Source: Absicoccus intestinalis (GTDB taxonomy: Bacteria; Bacillota_I; Bacilli_A; Erysipelotrichales; Erysipelotrichaceae). From it: a stretch of 64,000 nucleotides of DNA. Location of the stretch: contig NZ_JALBUS010000002.1 of assembly GCF_033971885.1 (NCBI RefSeq), forward strand, positions 138,954 through 202,953. The letters run 5' to 3'. A program made the position numbers and the translations under genes. Shown here in pieces: positions 1 to 9,800 of the stretch (position 1 is its first letter; each line of letters begins with the position of its first letter). Below the pieces are notes generated by a model. It searched no databases, was not told the origin of the DNA, and worked only from the letters and a program-made list of their open reading frames with translations.

Positions 1-297
1 TCTTTCCGAAAATACTTGTTGGAGGGACACTTTCGTTGGCATATCCAGATCCGTGACCATCAAATGCTCGACATAATATCGATATCCCAATTGTGAAGGA
101 ACTCGACCACTTGAAGTATGGGTCTTTTCCAATAATCCATATTTCTCCAATTTAGCCATTTCATTTCGAATGGTGGCTGAAGAAACAGGAAAATCCAGTA
201 GCTCCATCAACGTCTTCGAACCAATGGGTTCTGCACATCGAGTAAACTCTTCAACAATGGTTTTAAATATAACTTTTTGTCGTTGTGTCAACTCCAT
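1..297 (-). CDS. hrcA: HrcA heat-shock repressor, N-terminal 99 residues (runs off the window)
   Basis: The reverse strand from 297 gives an open frame to the window edge. It starts MELTQRQ and carries a winged-helix N-terminus with the HrcA-typical SSATIRNEMA and GLLEKTHTSSGR stretches and the GYRYYVE segment. HrcA represses the hrcA-grpE-dnaK-dnaJ and groESL operons by binding CIRCE. A GGAG ribosome site precedes the ATG and two CIRCE-like repeats lie just upstream, which fits autoregulation. The rest of the gene, and presumably grpE and dnaK, lie beyond base 1. Confidence 0.95.
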   Translation of the reverse strand, partial: MELTQRQKVIFKTIVEEFTRCAEPIGSKTLMELLDFPVSSATIRNEMAKLEKYGLLEKTHTSSGRVPSQLGYRYYVEHLMVTDLDMPTKVSLQQVFSER

Positions 298-311
298 GAA
301 GGGACTCCTTT

Positions 312-338
312 CTAGCACTCTTATTCCACGTCTGCTAA
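312..338. promoter_or_regulatory. CIRCE-like operator, promoter-proximal copy
   Basis: CTAGCACTC - 9 nt - GTCTGCTAA, an imperfect match to the CIRCE consensus TTAGCACTC-N9-GAGTGCTAA (three mismatches in the 18 arm bases). It lies just downstream of the -10 box of hrcA (340-345), over the expected transcription start. Confidence 0.7.
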
Positions 339-339
339 C

Positions 340-367
340 AGTATATCACAATAATTAGCACCGTCAA
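340..367 (-). promoter_or_regulatory. hrcA promoter
   Basis: On the reverse strand a -35 TTGACG (362-367) and -10 TATACT (340-345), 16 bp apart, with a TGA extension before the -10. One CIRCE-like site overlaps the -35 and the other overlaps the start region. Confidence 0.75.
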
Positions 368-381
368 CTAAAAAGTGCTAA
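355..381. promoter_or_regulatory. CIRCE operator, distal copy
   Basis: TTAGCACCG - 9 nt - AAGTGCTAA, three mismatches to the CIRCE consensus. It covers the -35 of the hrcA promoter, so HrcA binding should block RNA polymerase. Together with 312-338 it forms a tandem operator, centres 43 bp apart. Confidence 0.8.
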
Positions 382-390
382 AAAGTTGAT

Positions 391-420
391 AAAAAAAAGA
401 GAGAATGATTTTCCCTCTTT
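391..420 (-). terminator. Terminator of the ABC exporter operon
   Basis: Reverse strand: a 10-bp stem (AAAGAGGGAA with TTCTCTCTTT, one G-T pair) followed by a run of T. It overlaps the stop codon at 419-421. Confidence 0.8.
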
Positions 421-2248
421 ATGTCACTTGTTCAAATTGACTATTGTACAATTTCGCATAGAAACCATTCTTTTTCAACAACTCTTCATGATTTCCTTGT
501 TCAACGATATCTCCATTATTGATGACCAAGATCGTATCGGCATCTTTGATCGTAGATAGACGATGTGCAATCACAAAACTCGTTCGACCTTCCATCAAAT
601 GGTCCATCGCTTTTTGGATCAATCCCTCCGTTCGTGTATCCACACTGGAAGTGGCTTCATCCAAGATCAAGATCTTATGATCAGCCAATATTGCCCGCGC
701 AATGGTCAACAATTGTTTCTGTCCTTGTGAGATATTGCTGGACTCTTCATCCAATACGGTTTGATAGCCATCCGGCTGTTGCATGATGAATTCATCGGCA
801 TGAGCGGCTTTGGCCGCGGCCATGACTTCTTCATCCGTGGCATCCAAACGACCATAACGAATATTTTCCATGATCGTGCCATGGAATAACCATGTATCTT
901 GAAGGACCATGCCCAACAAGGAACGCAAGCCATTGCGATCAAATGTACGAATATCATGTCCATCAATGGAAATGCTTCCACTATTGACATCATAGAATCG
1001 CATCAACAACTTGACCAGGGTTGTCTTTCCGGCTCCGGTTGGCCCAACAATCGCAATTTTTTGGCCATTCATAACTTTTGCGGAAAAATCATGAATGATG
1101 ACTTGATCCGGATCATACCCAAATCGTACATGATCAAATGTCACTTGCCCATCTAAATGGGTTGGATCGGTTGGATCTTCTACGGTTTGTGGTTCTTCTT
1201 CTTCCTGTAAGAATTCAAAGACCCGCTCACTGGCTGCGGTACTGGATTGTAACATATTCATGATTTGCGCAATTTGTTGGATCGGCTGCGTAAAGTTACG
1301 GATATATTGGAAGAACGATTGGATATCCCCTACTTCAATGGCTTTTTGAATGACTAAAAAACCACCCAATATCGCAATGATGACATAGCCTACATTACCG
1401 ATAAATTGCATCATTGGCATCATCATGCCTGAGAAAAACTGACTTTTCCAAGCACTTTCATACAAAGAATCATTGGCCTGTTTAAACGTCTGTAAGACTT
1501 CTTCTTCTTGATTGTATGCTTTGATCACATTTTGTCCAGCAAACACTTCTTCCACTTGGCCATTGACATCACCCAAATAATTTTGTTGGTCACGGAAATA
1601 CCGTTGGGAATGATGCATCACAAAAGCAACGATCACGATGGATACCGGTAAGATACAAAGTGCTGCCAAGGTCATCCATCCATTGATTGACAACATCATG
1701 ATGACAACGCCGATAATGGTCGTGACACTTGTGATCAATTGGGTGATACTTTGGTTGATGCCTTGTTGAAGCGTATCCACATCATTGGTGATGCGAGATA
1801 GTACTTCACCATAAGGACGGCTTTCAAAATATTTCAATGGCATCCGATTAATCTTGGTTGAAATATCTTTTCGTAAATTATAACCGACATCATTCGCAAT
1901 GCCCGCCATCACAATGCCTTGAATAAAAGAGAATAAGGCACTCACCGCATATAGGATCATGACACGAATCAAAATAGCCGCGATCGTATCAAAGTGGATA
2001 CCCCCTTTTCCTTGTACTTTGCGAACCAAGCCATTGAATAATTCCGTCGTGGCTTGTCCCAATATCTTGGGTCCTACAATGGTAAAAATCGTTCCTAATA
2101 TGGCACAAATCACCATCACCAACAAGCGAAATTTATAACGCATCATATAGTGAGCCAATGCCGCGAATGATTTTCGAAAATCTTTTGGTTTTTCAACGAC
2201 ACGGCCACGACCTGGACCATGGTTCTGTCTTGGTTGACGATCACTCAT
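419..2248 (-). CDS. Heterodimeric ABC exporter, permease-ATPase subunit with the intact catalytic Glu
   Basis: A 609-residue type IV ABC exporter half: six-helix transmembrane domain (about 35-330), then a nucleotide-binding domain with Walker A GPTGAGKT, an altered signature ISQGQ and Walker B ILILDEATSSVD with the catalytic Glu. The start at 2248 (MSDRQPRQ) is chosen over an upstream in-frame ATG at 2302 because AGGAGG stands just before it. It overlaps the upstream subunit by 8 bp. The SQGQ signature plus a partner with a degenerate Walker B is the pattern of LmrCD/BmrCD/TM287-288 heterodimers. Such pumps export drugs or amphiphiles; the substrate here is unknown. Confidence 0.9.
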   Translation of the reverse strand: MSDRQPRQNHGPGRGRVVEKPKDFRKSFAALAHYMMRYKFRLLVMVICAILGTIFTIVGPKILGQATTELFNGLVRKVQGKGGIHFDTIAAILIRVMILYAVSALFSFIQGIVMAGIANDVGYNLRKDISTKINRMPLKYFESRPYGEVLSRITNDVDTLQQGINQSITQLITSVTTIIGVVIMMLSINGWMTLAALCILPVSIVIVAFVMHHSQRYFRDQQNYLGDVNGQVEEVFAGQNVIKAYNQEEEVLQTFKQANDSLYESAWKSQFFSGMMMPMMQFIGNVGYVIIAILGGFLVIQKAIEVGDIQSFFQYIRNFTQPIQQIAQIMNMLQSSTAASERVFEFLQEEEEPQTVEDPTDPTHLDGQVTFDHVRFGYDPDQVIIHDFSAKVMNGQKIAIVGPTGAGKTTLVKLLMRFYDVNSGSISIDGHDIRTFDRNGLRSLLGMVLQDTWLFHGTIMENIRYGRLDATDEEVMAAAKAAHADEFIMQQPDGYQTVLDEESSNISQGQKQLLTIARAILADHKILILDEATSSVDTRTEGLIQKAMDHLMEGRTSFVIAHRLSTIKDADTILVINNGDIVEQGNHEELLKKNGFYAKLYNSQFEQVT

Positions 2249-4349
2249 ATGCCAATTCCTCCTGTGATAATTGCGATTGTGCGATTTGTTGATACACATC
2301 ACATGTTGCCATCAATTCTTCATGACTACCTTGTCCGACCACTTTGCCATGATCCAAAACTAAAATCTGATCGGCATGCATGATCGTACTGATTCGTTGG
2401 GCCACGATAATCGTTGTGACATCGGCTGCTTTTTCTTTCAATGCTTTTCGTAAACGGGCATCCGTCGCAAAATCCAGTGCACTGAAACTATCATCAAACA
2501 CTAAAAATTCAGGATGCTTGACGATGGCACGAGCAATAGCCAATCGTTGTTTTTGTCCACCTGAAACATTGGAACCTCCTTGTGAAATATGAGAAGAAAT
2601 GCCTTGCTCTTTTTCACGCACAAAATCTTCCGCTTGTGCCATATCGATGGCATCCCACAATTCCGATTCGGATGCATCTTTTTTACCAAACCGCAAATTC
2701 GATGCGATCGTGCCGGAAAATAACACCGATTTTTGTGGGACAAAACCAATACGATCACGCAAAGTCTTCAAATCGATATTGCGAATATCAACATCATCCA
2801 TTAATATAGATCCTTCAGTTACGTCATAGAAACGGGGAATCAAGTTGACCAAGGTTGATTTTCCGGATCCGGTACTACCAATCAGGGCAATAGTATCCCC
2901 TTGATGTGCCGTAAAGTTAATATCATCCAAGACTTTTTCTTTGGCACGACCATAGCTAAAGGAAACATGATCAAAAACCAATTTGCCTTGTTTTTCTGGT
3001 GTTTGTGGATGTTCGGGTTCTTTAATCGATGATTTCGTATCTAAAATTTCATTGATTCGATTGGCCGACACATTCGCTCTTGGTAAAAAGATCGCAATGG
3101 CACTGATCATCAAAAACGCAATGATAATTTGCATCGCATATTGAATGAAGGCCATCATATCTCCGACTTGCAGTTTTCCAGCATCCACGCCATGTGCACC
3201 TGAATATACGATCAAAACACTGATGCCGTTCATGATCAACATCATCAAAGGCATCATACAAGACATGGCTCGGTTGACAAATAAATTGGTTTTCGTTAGA
3301 TCCTGATTGGCTTGATCAAACCGTTTTTCTTCAAACTTTTCCGCTGAAAAAGCACGAATCACTGGAATTCCCGTAAGAATTTCGCGGGAAATTAAGTTCA
3401 CGCGGTCAATTAATTTTTGTAGGATCTTAAATTTTGGCATCACCACGCCAAATAAGATCGCCATTACCACGGATAAGACACCCACGGCAACGATCAAGAT
3501 CCAACTCAGATACGAACCGGTCTGCTGCACTTTGATGATGCCGCCAATGGCTAAGATAGGTGCATATAAGACCACCCGAAAGATCATGGTGACAACCAAT
3601 TGGATTTGTTGGATATCATTGGTGCTTCGCGTGATCAAACTGGCCGTTGAAAATTGATTCATTTCTTTAGCGGAATACGTTAATACCGTTTCATACGTCT
3701 TATTACGTAGGTCTTTTCCCAATTCAGCCGCAATTCGACTGGCCAGCAAAGCAACCAAGATGGAACAAACCATTGCCACTACAGCCATAAGGATCATTTT
3801 CTTTCCGGTATTCCATAGATAGTCGCTTTGTTTCTGATCGAGATCTACGCCTTGGGCTTTGTATTCTTGTTGCACAAATAAGATAGCCGCTTGTGTGATC
3901 ATCGTATCGGGATAGTCTTTTAAACGTTTGTTGATTTCTTTGCGTACTTGTGGCATTTGAACTTGCGGTATCATTTGAACCGGAATATTTCGTTTTTCCA
4001 TAATATAAAGCATCATTTCGGCTTTGGATAACACATCATTCAAATGGTCGTGGGATTTGGTATCCAAATCTTTGACAACATACATGTCTTTTTTCTTTGA
4101 ATAGGTATAGCCATCTTCAATCGTTTGTTGATTTTTTTCGGTAGAAACATACAAAAGATTTTGCATCGTTTCCGGACGAAAGCTATCGGCCACGGCATCT
4201 TCTACACCTTTTTGTTGAAGACCGGTATCCACGATCTTAGAAGTATAGGAAGGGAGAGATAGATCACAATAGGCTTGTCCTAACAACAAGCCAAAAATGA
4301 TCAATATCCAGATCACATTCTTCCTCATAAATCGAAACATTCGTACCAT
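2241..4349 (-). CDS. Heterodimeric ABC exporter, permease-ATPase subunit with a degenerate site
   Basis: A 702-residue partner of the downstream subunit. Walker A is GSTGSGKST, the signature VSGGQ is canonical, but Walker B reads VFDDSFSALD, with Asp where the catalytic Glu normally stands. That is the hallmark of the non-hydrolysing site in heterodimeric exporters. After TM1, residues about 30-165 form a long hydrophilic, probably extracellular insertion absent from the partner, which explains its extra length. The gene starts 2 nt after the marR stop codon; its ribosome site (AAGGGG) lies inside marR, so translation is probably coupled. Confidence 0.9.
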   Translation of the reverse strand: MVRMFRFMRKNVIWILIIFGLLLGQAYCDLSLPSYTSKIVDTGLQQKGVEDAVADSFRPETMQNLLYVSTEKNQQTIEDGYTYSKKKDMYVVKDLDTKSHDHLNDVLSKAEMMLYIMEKRNIPVQMIPQVQMPQVRKEINKRLKDYPDTMITQAAILFVQQEYKAQGVDLDQKQSDYLWNTGKKMILMAVVAMVCSILVALLASRIAAELGKDLRNKTYETVLTYSAKEMNQFSTASLITRSTNDIQQIQLVVTMIFRVVLYAPILAIGGIIKVQQTGSYLSWILIVAVGVLSVVMAILFGVVMPKFKILQKLIDRVNLISREILTGIPVIRAFSAEKFEEKRFDQANQDLTKTNLFVNRAMSCMMPLMMLIMNGISVLIVYSGAHGVDAGKLQVGDMMAFIQYAMQIIIAFLMISAIAIFLPRANVSANRINEILDTKSSIKEPEHPQTPEKQGKLVFDHVSFSYGRAKEKVLDDINFTAHQGDTIALIGSTGSGKSTLVNLIPRFYDVTEGSILMDDVDIRNIDLKTLRDRIGFVPQKSVLFSGTIASNLRFGKKDASESELWDAIDMAQAEDFVREKEQGISSHISQGGSNVSGGQKQRLAIARAIVKHPEFLVFDDSFSALDFATDARLRKALKEKAADVTTIIVAQRISTIMHADQILVLDHGKVVGQGSHEELMATCDVYQQIAQSQLSQEELAYE

Positions 4350-4351
4350 AT

Positions 4352-4789
4352 TTATTCCCCTTCTTTACTGATTCTTTTTATATTTTGATTGATTTGATGT
4401 AAAACATCGATAAATATTTGTATTTTATCTTCAGGAATCCCTACCATTATTTTTTGGATCCCTTTCTGACGTACATCATCCAATTCCTTGGTTAATTGTT
4501 GCCCTTTTTCTGTCAATGCGAAATGGATCAATCGCCGATCCGCAATATCAACTTCACTGGTGACATATCCTCGTTTTACTAAAGAATCCATAGATCGAGA
4601 AGCTTGTCCTTTATTGACACATAATGCATCGCTCAGATCATTTAGGGTATCTGCATCGGGATGGATATACAATCCATTCATCAAGATCACATCGATCATT
4701 TTTAGATCGTGTTTTTTTAAAAAAGCATCCACCGTTTTCTTGATGAGCTGTTTGATTTTTCGCCAAGATAAAAATTCATAGTCTTCCAT
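4352..4789 (-). CDS. MarR-family repressor of the ABC exporter operon
   Basis: A 145-residue winged-helix protein with the MarR layout: an N-terminal dimerisation helix, the recognition region LSDALCVNKGQASRSMDSL, and a wing containing DIADRRLIHFALTEKG, close to the conserved D-x-R-x-x-x-x-x-T/L-T-x-x-G motif. The start at 4789 (MEDYEFLS) follows GAGGT; an ATG at 4849 in the same frame lacks a ribosome site. It is first in an operon with the two exporter subunits, so it most likely senses a substrate of the pump and represses its own operon. The ligand cannot be inferred. Confidence 0.88.
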   Translation of the reverse strand: MEDYEFLSWRKIKQLIKKTVDAFLKKHDLKMIDVILMNGLYIHPDADTLNDLSDALCVNKGQASRSMDSLVKRGYVTSEVDIADRRLIHFALTEKGQQLTKELDDVRQKGIQKIMVGIPEDKIQIFIDVLHQINQNIKRISKEGE

Positions 4790-4864
4790 AGAACTACCTC
4801 GTTTCATTTTAAATGATTTACTTTTAAACATTACTACTTTCCGATACATATTTCAACTCGATTT

Positions 4865-4882
4865 TGTTAGAATACTAATATG
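4865..4882 (+). promoter_or_regulatory. Leaderless promoter of pgeF
   Basis: An extended -10, TG-T-TAGAAT (4865-4873), is followed by exactly 6 nt and the ATG at 4880. Transcription would begin at or next to the start codon. No Shine-Dalgarno is present upstream, and no good -35 is seen. Confidence 0.6.
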
Positions 4883-5635
4883 AACAAAATTATTTATCAA
4901 AATGATGATCGGATCTATGCAGCCACAACCATGCGTGATATCTCTTGTCCGGAAGCGAACAACATGGCCTTACATGTATGTATCGATCCACAAGCCATCC
5001 TACAGAATCGCAAACAATTAGAAAAAGAAACCCTTTCCTTGGATCATTGGGCTTTGCCGTGGCAAAAACATACCAACAAGTCTTATCGCATCACCAAGGC
5101 TGATTGGTCCAAAGGTGCCTATTCCAAAGACACTTCGATCATGGGTGTGGATGCCATCTATACGACAGAACCACAAACGTTGATTGGTGTATTTACAGCC
5201 GATTGTGTCGGTTTATTGTTGATTGATGAAGCAACACCTTGTATTTGTGCAATCCATTCTGGTTGGAAAGGAACCGTACAAGCCATTACCGATAAGACCG
5301 TTCATCAATTATTGGAAGAAAACCTTTTGCATCCCGCATCAACCAGGGCCTATTTTAGTCCGAGTCTTCAATTTGAAACCTTAGAGGTTGGTTTGGAAGT
5401 AGTTAATCAATTGAAAGACAACCATATTGATATGGATGGTTGTATCCGATATATGCCCAATCATAAAGCGTATATCGATAATCAAGGTATGAATATCAAA
5501 ATGTTAGAAAAATATGGAATTACCCACATTTATCCTTCGACCTATGATACAAAACCAGATCCACATTGTTTTTCTTATCGTCGTGATGGTAAGACGACCG
5601 GTGAACATTTCACCTTTGCCTATATCAAGAAATAA
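4880..5635 (+). CDS. pgeF: Purine nucleoside phosphorylase / laccase-domain protein (YfiH/PgeF family)
   Basis: A 251-residue protein of the multicopper-polyphenol-oxidase-like family (PF02578). Diagnostic segments are QKHT (about 62-65), FTADCVGLLL, CAIHSGWKGT and the C-terminal CFSYRRDGKTTG. The His-Cys-His zinc site is intact. Homologues (LACC1/YlmD/PgeF) cleave adenosine and inosine phosphorolytically, and some act in peptidoglycan editing; which role applies here is open. It is a single gene divergent from the marR operon. There is no Shine-Dalgarno before the ATG, and a -10 box 6 nt upstream predicts a leaderless mRNA. Confidence 0.9.
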   Translation: MNKIIYQNDDRIYAATTMRDISCPEANNMALHVCIDPQAILQNRKQLEKETLSLDHWALPWQKHTNKSYRITKADWSKGAYSKDTSIMGVDAIYTTEPQTLIGVFTADCVGLLLIDEATPCICAIHSGWKGTVQAITDKTVHQLLEENLLHPASTRAYFSPSLQFETLEVGLEVVNQLKDNHIDMDGCIRYMPNHKAYIDNQGMNIKMLEKYGITHIYPSTYDTKPDPHCFSYRRDGKTTGEHFTFAYIKK

Positions 5636-5644
5636 GATTGGTTG

Positions 5645-5673
5645 ACAGCCCCAAAAAAAGGGCTGTTTTTTTT
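5645..5673 (+). terminator. Terminator of pgeF
   Basis: Stem ACAGCCC / GGGCTGT around an A-rich loop, followed by eight T. Confidence 0.9.
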
Positions 5674-5709
5674 GAGACCAAAAAACAGCTTCATTTGTAT
5701 ATATAGTGA

Positions 5710-5719
5710 AAGGGCCCTT
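5710..5719. promoter_or_regulatory. Palindrome upstream of the ECF sigma operon
   Basis: The perfect palindrome AAGGGCCCTT lies 10 nt before the ribosome site of the sigma gene and just downstream of an AT-rich TATATATAGT block that could hold the -10. It may be an operator at the start point; the binder is unknown. Confidence 0.35.
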
Positions 5720-5737
5720 GAATAAGGAGGAAAGACA

Positions 5738-6220
5738 ATGAAAATTCCCATCGATGATCTGGTACCAACTTATAAAGACTGCATCTTTCGTACAGCATTT
5801 AGTATTACCCGAAATGCTGCAGATGCCGAAGATATCGTCCAAGAAACGTTTTATCAATATGTATTGACAACACGTGATTTTGAAAATGAAAAACATATCA
5901 AAGCCTGGCTTTTACGAATCGCCATCAATAAGGCTAAAAATATGCGGATGACATTCTGGTCACAAAAGCGCGTATATTTACCTGATTCTATGTGGGGAAC
6001 ATCTCCTCCCGTATCCGATGATCAAAGATTAATAGAAGCCGTTTTATCCTTACCAACAAAATATCGGATCGTGATCCATTTGTACTATTATGAAGACTAT
6101 TCTGTAGTTGAAATCAGTAAATTGGTACGAGCAACGCCCAGCGCTGTTAAAAACCGTTTGTTTCGTGCAAGACGCATGTTAAAAGATCAATTAAAGGAGG
6201 ATTGGCATGATGACGAATAA
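5738..6220 (+). CDS. ECF-type RNA polymerase sigma factor
   Basis: A 160-residue two-domain sigma factor. Region 2 spans about 10-75 (NAADAEDIVQETF, the D-A-E-D-x-V-Q-E-T-F signature of ECF sigma, then HIKAWLLRIAINKAKN). Region 4 spans about 100-155 (LPTKYRIVIHLYYYEDYSVVEISKL, with helix-turn-helix ATPSAVKNRLFRARRMLK). AAGGAGG lies just before the ATG. It overlaps the downstream membrane protein by 14 bp, the usual sigma/anti-sigma arrangement. The regulon is unknown, and no clear autoregulatory ECF promoter is visible. Confidence 0.92.
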   Translation: MKIPIDDLVPTYKDCIFRTAFSITRNAADAEDIVQETFYQYVLTTRDFENEKHIKAWLLRIAINKAKNMRMTFWSQKRVYLPDSMWGTSPPVSDDQRLIEAVLSLPTKYRIVIHLYYYEDYSVVEISKLVRATPSAVKNRLFRARRMLKDQLKEDWHDDE

Positions 6221-6791
6221 AGAATGGTATAAACGAGCTTTTTCATCGTTACACACATCGCCTAACTTTACACTACATTTGGACGATAGAAGAGCAACCA
6301 GACGGCCTAAAAAATGGGCATTTGCGGGAGCATTCATGGTACTGATCCTAGGCACTTCAACCATTTATGCGGCAAATATTGGTGGCATACAAAGAACGAT
6401 CCAAATCTGGACACATGGAGAATTGACAGATGCGACGTTGACCATTGACGAAAATAAAGGAACCTACACGATCCAAGATTCGAATGGAAAAGCCATACAA
6501 AGTGGCGGTGGTGTAGCTATGGATGCCCAAGGTCATTCACGCTCTTTAACGCCAGAAGAAATTATGGAAGATCAGGCAAACATGGTATCCACGGAAAAAA
6601 TAGATGGACATATGTATCTTTATTATAAAGATCAAAAATATGATATTACCGATCAATTGGCTCATGATACCTATGCCTATATCACTTTACAAGATGGCAA
6701 AAAGACATTGTATGTCACGGTTGTAAAGTCGGGTGGTGTAGCAACCAGTGAAAACCGATATGTCTTACCAAATGAGTTCCATTCCAACTAA
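6207..6791 (+). CDS. Probable membrane anti-sigma factor
   Basis: A 194-residue protein with a short cytoplasmic N-terminus (about 1-38), a single transmembrane helix (about 39-56, WAFAGAFMVLILGTSTIYA) and a roughly 135-residue outer domain without cysteines. Position and topology fit an anti-sigma factor holding the upstream ECF sigma, released by envelope stress. The sequence shows no zinc-binding anti-sigma motif and I do not recognise the outer domain. AAGGAGG precedes the start, inside the sigma gene. A second in-frame ATG follows directly (6210). Confidence 0.7.
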   Translation: MMTNKEWYKRAFSSLHTSPNFTLHLDDRRATRRPKKWAFAGAFMVLILGTSTIYAANIGGIQRTIQIWTHGELTDATLTIDENKGTYTIQDSNGKAIQSGGGVAMDAQGHSRSLTPEEIMEDQANMVSTEKIDGHMYLYYKDQKYDITDQLAHDTYAYITLQDGKKTLYVTVVKSGGVATSENRYVLPNEFHSN

Positions 6792-6822
6792 AAAACGATA
6801 GCGGAAAAACCGCTATCGTTTT
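6792..6822. terminator. Bidirectional terminator between the anti-sigma gene and the adhesin
   Basis: A 13-bp perfect stem AAAACGATAGCGG / CCGCTATCGTTTT with a 5-nt loop, flanked by A and T runs on the two sides. It can serve both converging genes. Confidence 0.9.
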
Positions 6823-6864
6823 CAGCTATTGCCTATGTAAAGCCTATATAGCTAATCGAAATCA

Positions 6865-9800
6865 TTAAGAGTACTTGCGTTTTAACAGGATGATACCTAT
6901 TAAAGGTAGAATTGCCATTATAGAATACACACGCATATTCATTGGTACACCTGTCTGTGTACTCTTTGGCTTAGTTGGTTTTTCTTTAACAGTTGTATCA
7001 ACGACTACATGTTTATTCGTGATCACAAATCCGTCTTTAGTATTTCCACTGATAGAAGCTGTATAGCCATCGACCTTGTCTTCACTGACGGTGTACTGGA
7101 TCTTCTTTCCCGATTGATATGCATCCACATCATTAAAACTTGCTTTCCAGTTATTGTCCGCATTTAAGATTACTGTTTTTCCCGTATCCTTGCCATCGGC
7201 CAGCAGATGTACCTTTACTTCTTTGGCTCGTTTGCCATCCTGATCATTCGCATCCTCCCATTTCTTGGAAACCGGGATGGATGTCTTCTCGATCTTATGT
7301 GTATTGATCAGATCATAGCCTTCTACTTTTGCAGTATATCCAGCTACCTTATCTTCCTGGACGGTATATTTGATTTCTTTGCCGTTTTCATATTTTGGCA
7401 GATCATTAAACGTATATGACCAATTGCCTGATACTTCCTTGGATTGGACCTCCTTGCCATCAGCCATCAAATGCACAATGATCTTATCTGGTCGCTTGCC
7501 ATCCTGGTTGTCATTGTCTGACCAGGTCTTCTTGCCGCTGATATCGATCGTTGCCGTCTTATGTCTGTTGGTGATGATATAGCCTTCGATCGCATTGCCT
7601 TCAATAACGGATTTGTATCCATCTGGAACCGATACTTCTGCAATACTGTATTGAATCACTTTGCCTTTCTTCTTGGCATCCAGATCTGTAAAGGATCCAT
7701 TCCAGTCATTGTCCGCATTCAAGGTCAATGTCTTATCGGTCTTTTCTCCATTCGCTAAAAGCTGTACGGTAATCGCTTCTGGTCGGATGCCATCCTGATT
7801 TTCTGCATCTTCCCAGATCTTCTTCACATTCACACTGGTCTTGCCTGGATCATGTTTGTTCGTGAAATCATATCCTGATTGTGTCGTGCTATAATCAGCA
7901 ACCGCATCTTCACTGACGGTATATTCAATTTCCTGTCCCTTCTCATATTTTGGCAGATCAGTAAACTGATAGTTCCAGTTGCCATCTTTGTCTGCTTTGA
8001 CCTCTTGTGTTTTGATCTCTGTGCCATTGGCCATCAAACGGATCATGATGCTCTCTGGTCGAGTGCCATCCTGGTTGTCATTGTCTGACCAGGTCTTCTT
8101 GCCGCTAATATTTACCTTTTCAGTCTGATGATGATTCTTGATCACAAATCCGTCTTTGGCATTTCCACTGATAGAAGCTGTATAGCCATCGACCTTGTCT
8201 TCACTAACGGTGTACTGGATCTTCTTTCCCGATTGATATGCATCCACATCATTAAAACTTGCTTTCCAGTTATTGTCCGCATTTAAGATTACTGTTTTTC
8301 CCGTATCCTTGCCATCGGCCAGCAGATGTACCTTTACTTCTTTGGCTCGTTTGCCATCCTGATCATTCGCATCCTCCCATTTCTTGGAAACCGGGATGGA
8401 TGTTGTTGCTACTTGGTTATCGAAAGTAATGGCATCAACATTCGTTCCATTTTTCTGATATGTTGGATTGGCAAGGATTCGTCCTGTTTCATTGCCGGAT
8501 GCATCGTATTCCAATTGCGGTGTTACCGTAACTGTGTATTCACTATTATCATATGTATATGTATTATCGGGCCCCGGCACTTCTTTTATTGTGTATGTAT
8601 AGGTCTTACCAACATCATTTTTATCATAGGAAATTTCACGGAAATGGATTTGTCCATTTTCGTCATTTTTCTTTGTTTGAAGTACTTTTCCTGTAGATGT
8701 TAGCAATTGAAAATTAAATTGTCCTTTATCCGGTTTTTGTGATCCATTGATTGTTTTATTCGCTGTTAGAGTCAGTCCTCCACCGTATTTAACGGTTTTT
8801 GTGGTATTCCCACCTACAGTATTTTTGACGGTGTATCCAATTGGTACATCTGTCATATCCACAACAAATCGTACATAGGTTGTCATCGATCCTTCGATTT
8901 TTTTGATATTTGTGATATGGATATCTTGCGGATTGGTAGTATCTTGTTGAATGGAAAAATAGTCATTGGATTCAGCACTCACATATTTGACATGTGGATC
9001 TAAATGATCAATCAAACGAATTTCATTTTTCGCAAAACCATTACTATTCCAGAATTTGATAGTATAGGTAACATATTGATCGCTTGGATCACTAGAAATA
9101 ATGGATTTATCTACGCTTTTCTCACCATTAGAGGCACTGTTATTTCTTCCTTGTAAGACATAGCTTCGATTTTCTTGGTGTCGACTTCCATCTTCCGTAT
9201 ATGTAATTGTAGCTGTATTTGTAAACTTTGAGGTATTGGATCCTTCTGGGATATCTACCCAATAATTGATTTGGATAGCATCTTCTAACTCTCCTGGATA
9301 ATAGAAATTCAGTGTTTGTCCTGAAAGCTGAACCGAATATAGAGATGGATCAATTACCTCACTGGTTGATGTATTGATTACTTCAATTGGTTTTGACAAA
9401 TTCAATGTCATTCCATCGGGTATGATGTCAACAATATTAAAATCTGAAATTTTCCCTTTCTTATTATTGATGAGCAATCGATATCGAATCGTAGCTGATT
9501 GACTTAAGTCAGCCACTCCAATTTGTGAGGCACTATCCCCATTCCCTTCCGAATAATCATATCCACCAAAGGAAACGCCATCATTACCGGCAGCATCTTT
9601 CATGATCGTATCTGTATATATGCCACTTCCTCCCGAAGAACTGACCGGAAGAACGGTAATTGTTTTAGATGCATCGCCTACCGTGATATCATCGGTTGTT
9701 GTGGTATCGGCATGCATGCTCACATAAGCACTAAAGCTACCAGATAAACCACTTTCAATTCCTTGCGCAAGAACCAGCTTATATTGCCCGTTACCTAAAT

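Noticed and set aside
170..358. 62-codon frame on the + strand
   Set aside because: It lies opposite hrcA and runs through both the hrcA promoter and a CIRCE site; it has no ribosome site.
5504..5896. 130-codon reverse-strand frame
   Set aside because: It is antisense to the end of pgeF and the start of the sigma gene and crosses a strong terminator.
7021..8403. Possible CRISPR array or IS copies
   Set aside because: The repeats are coding Cna-B modules of 264 bp in one frame, with no short spacers and no transposase.
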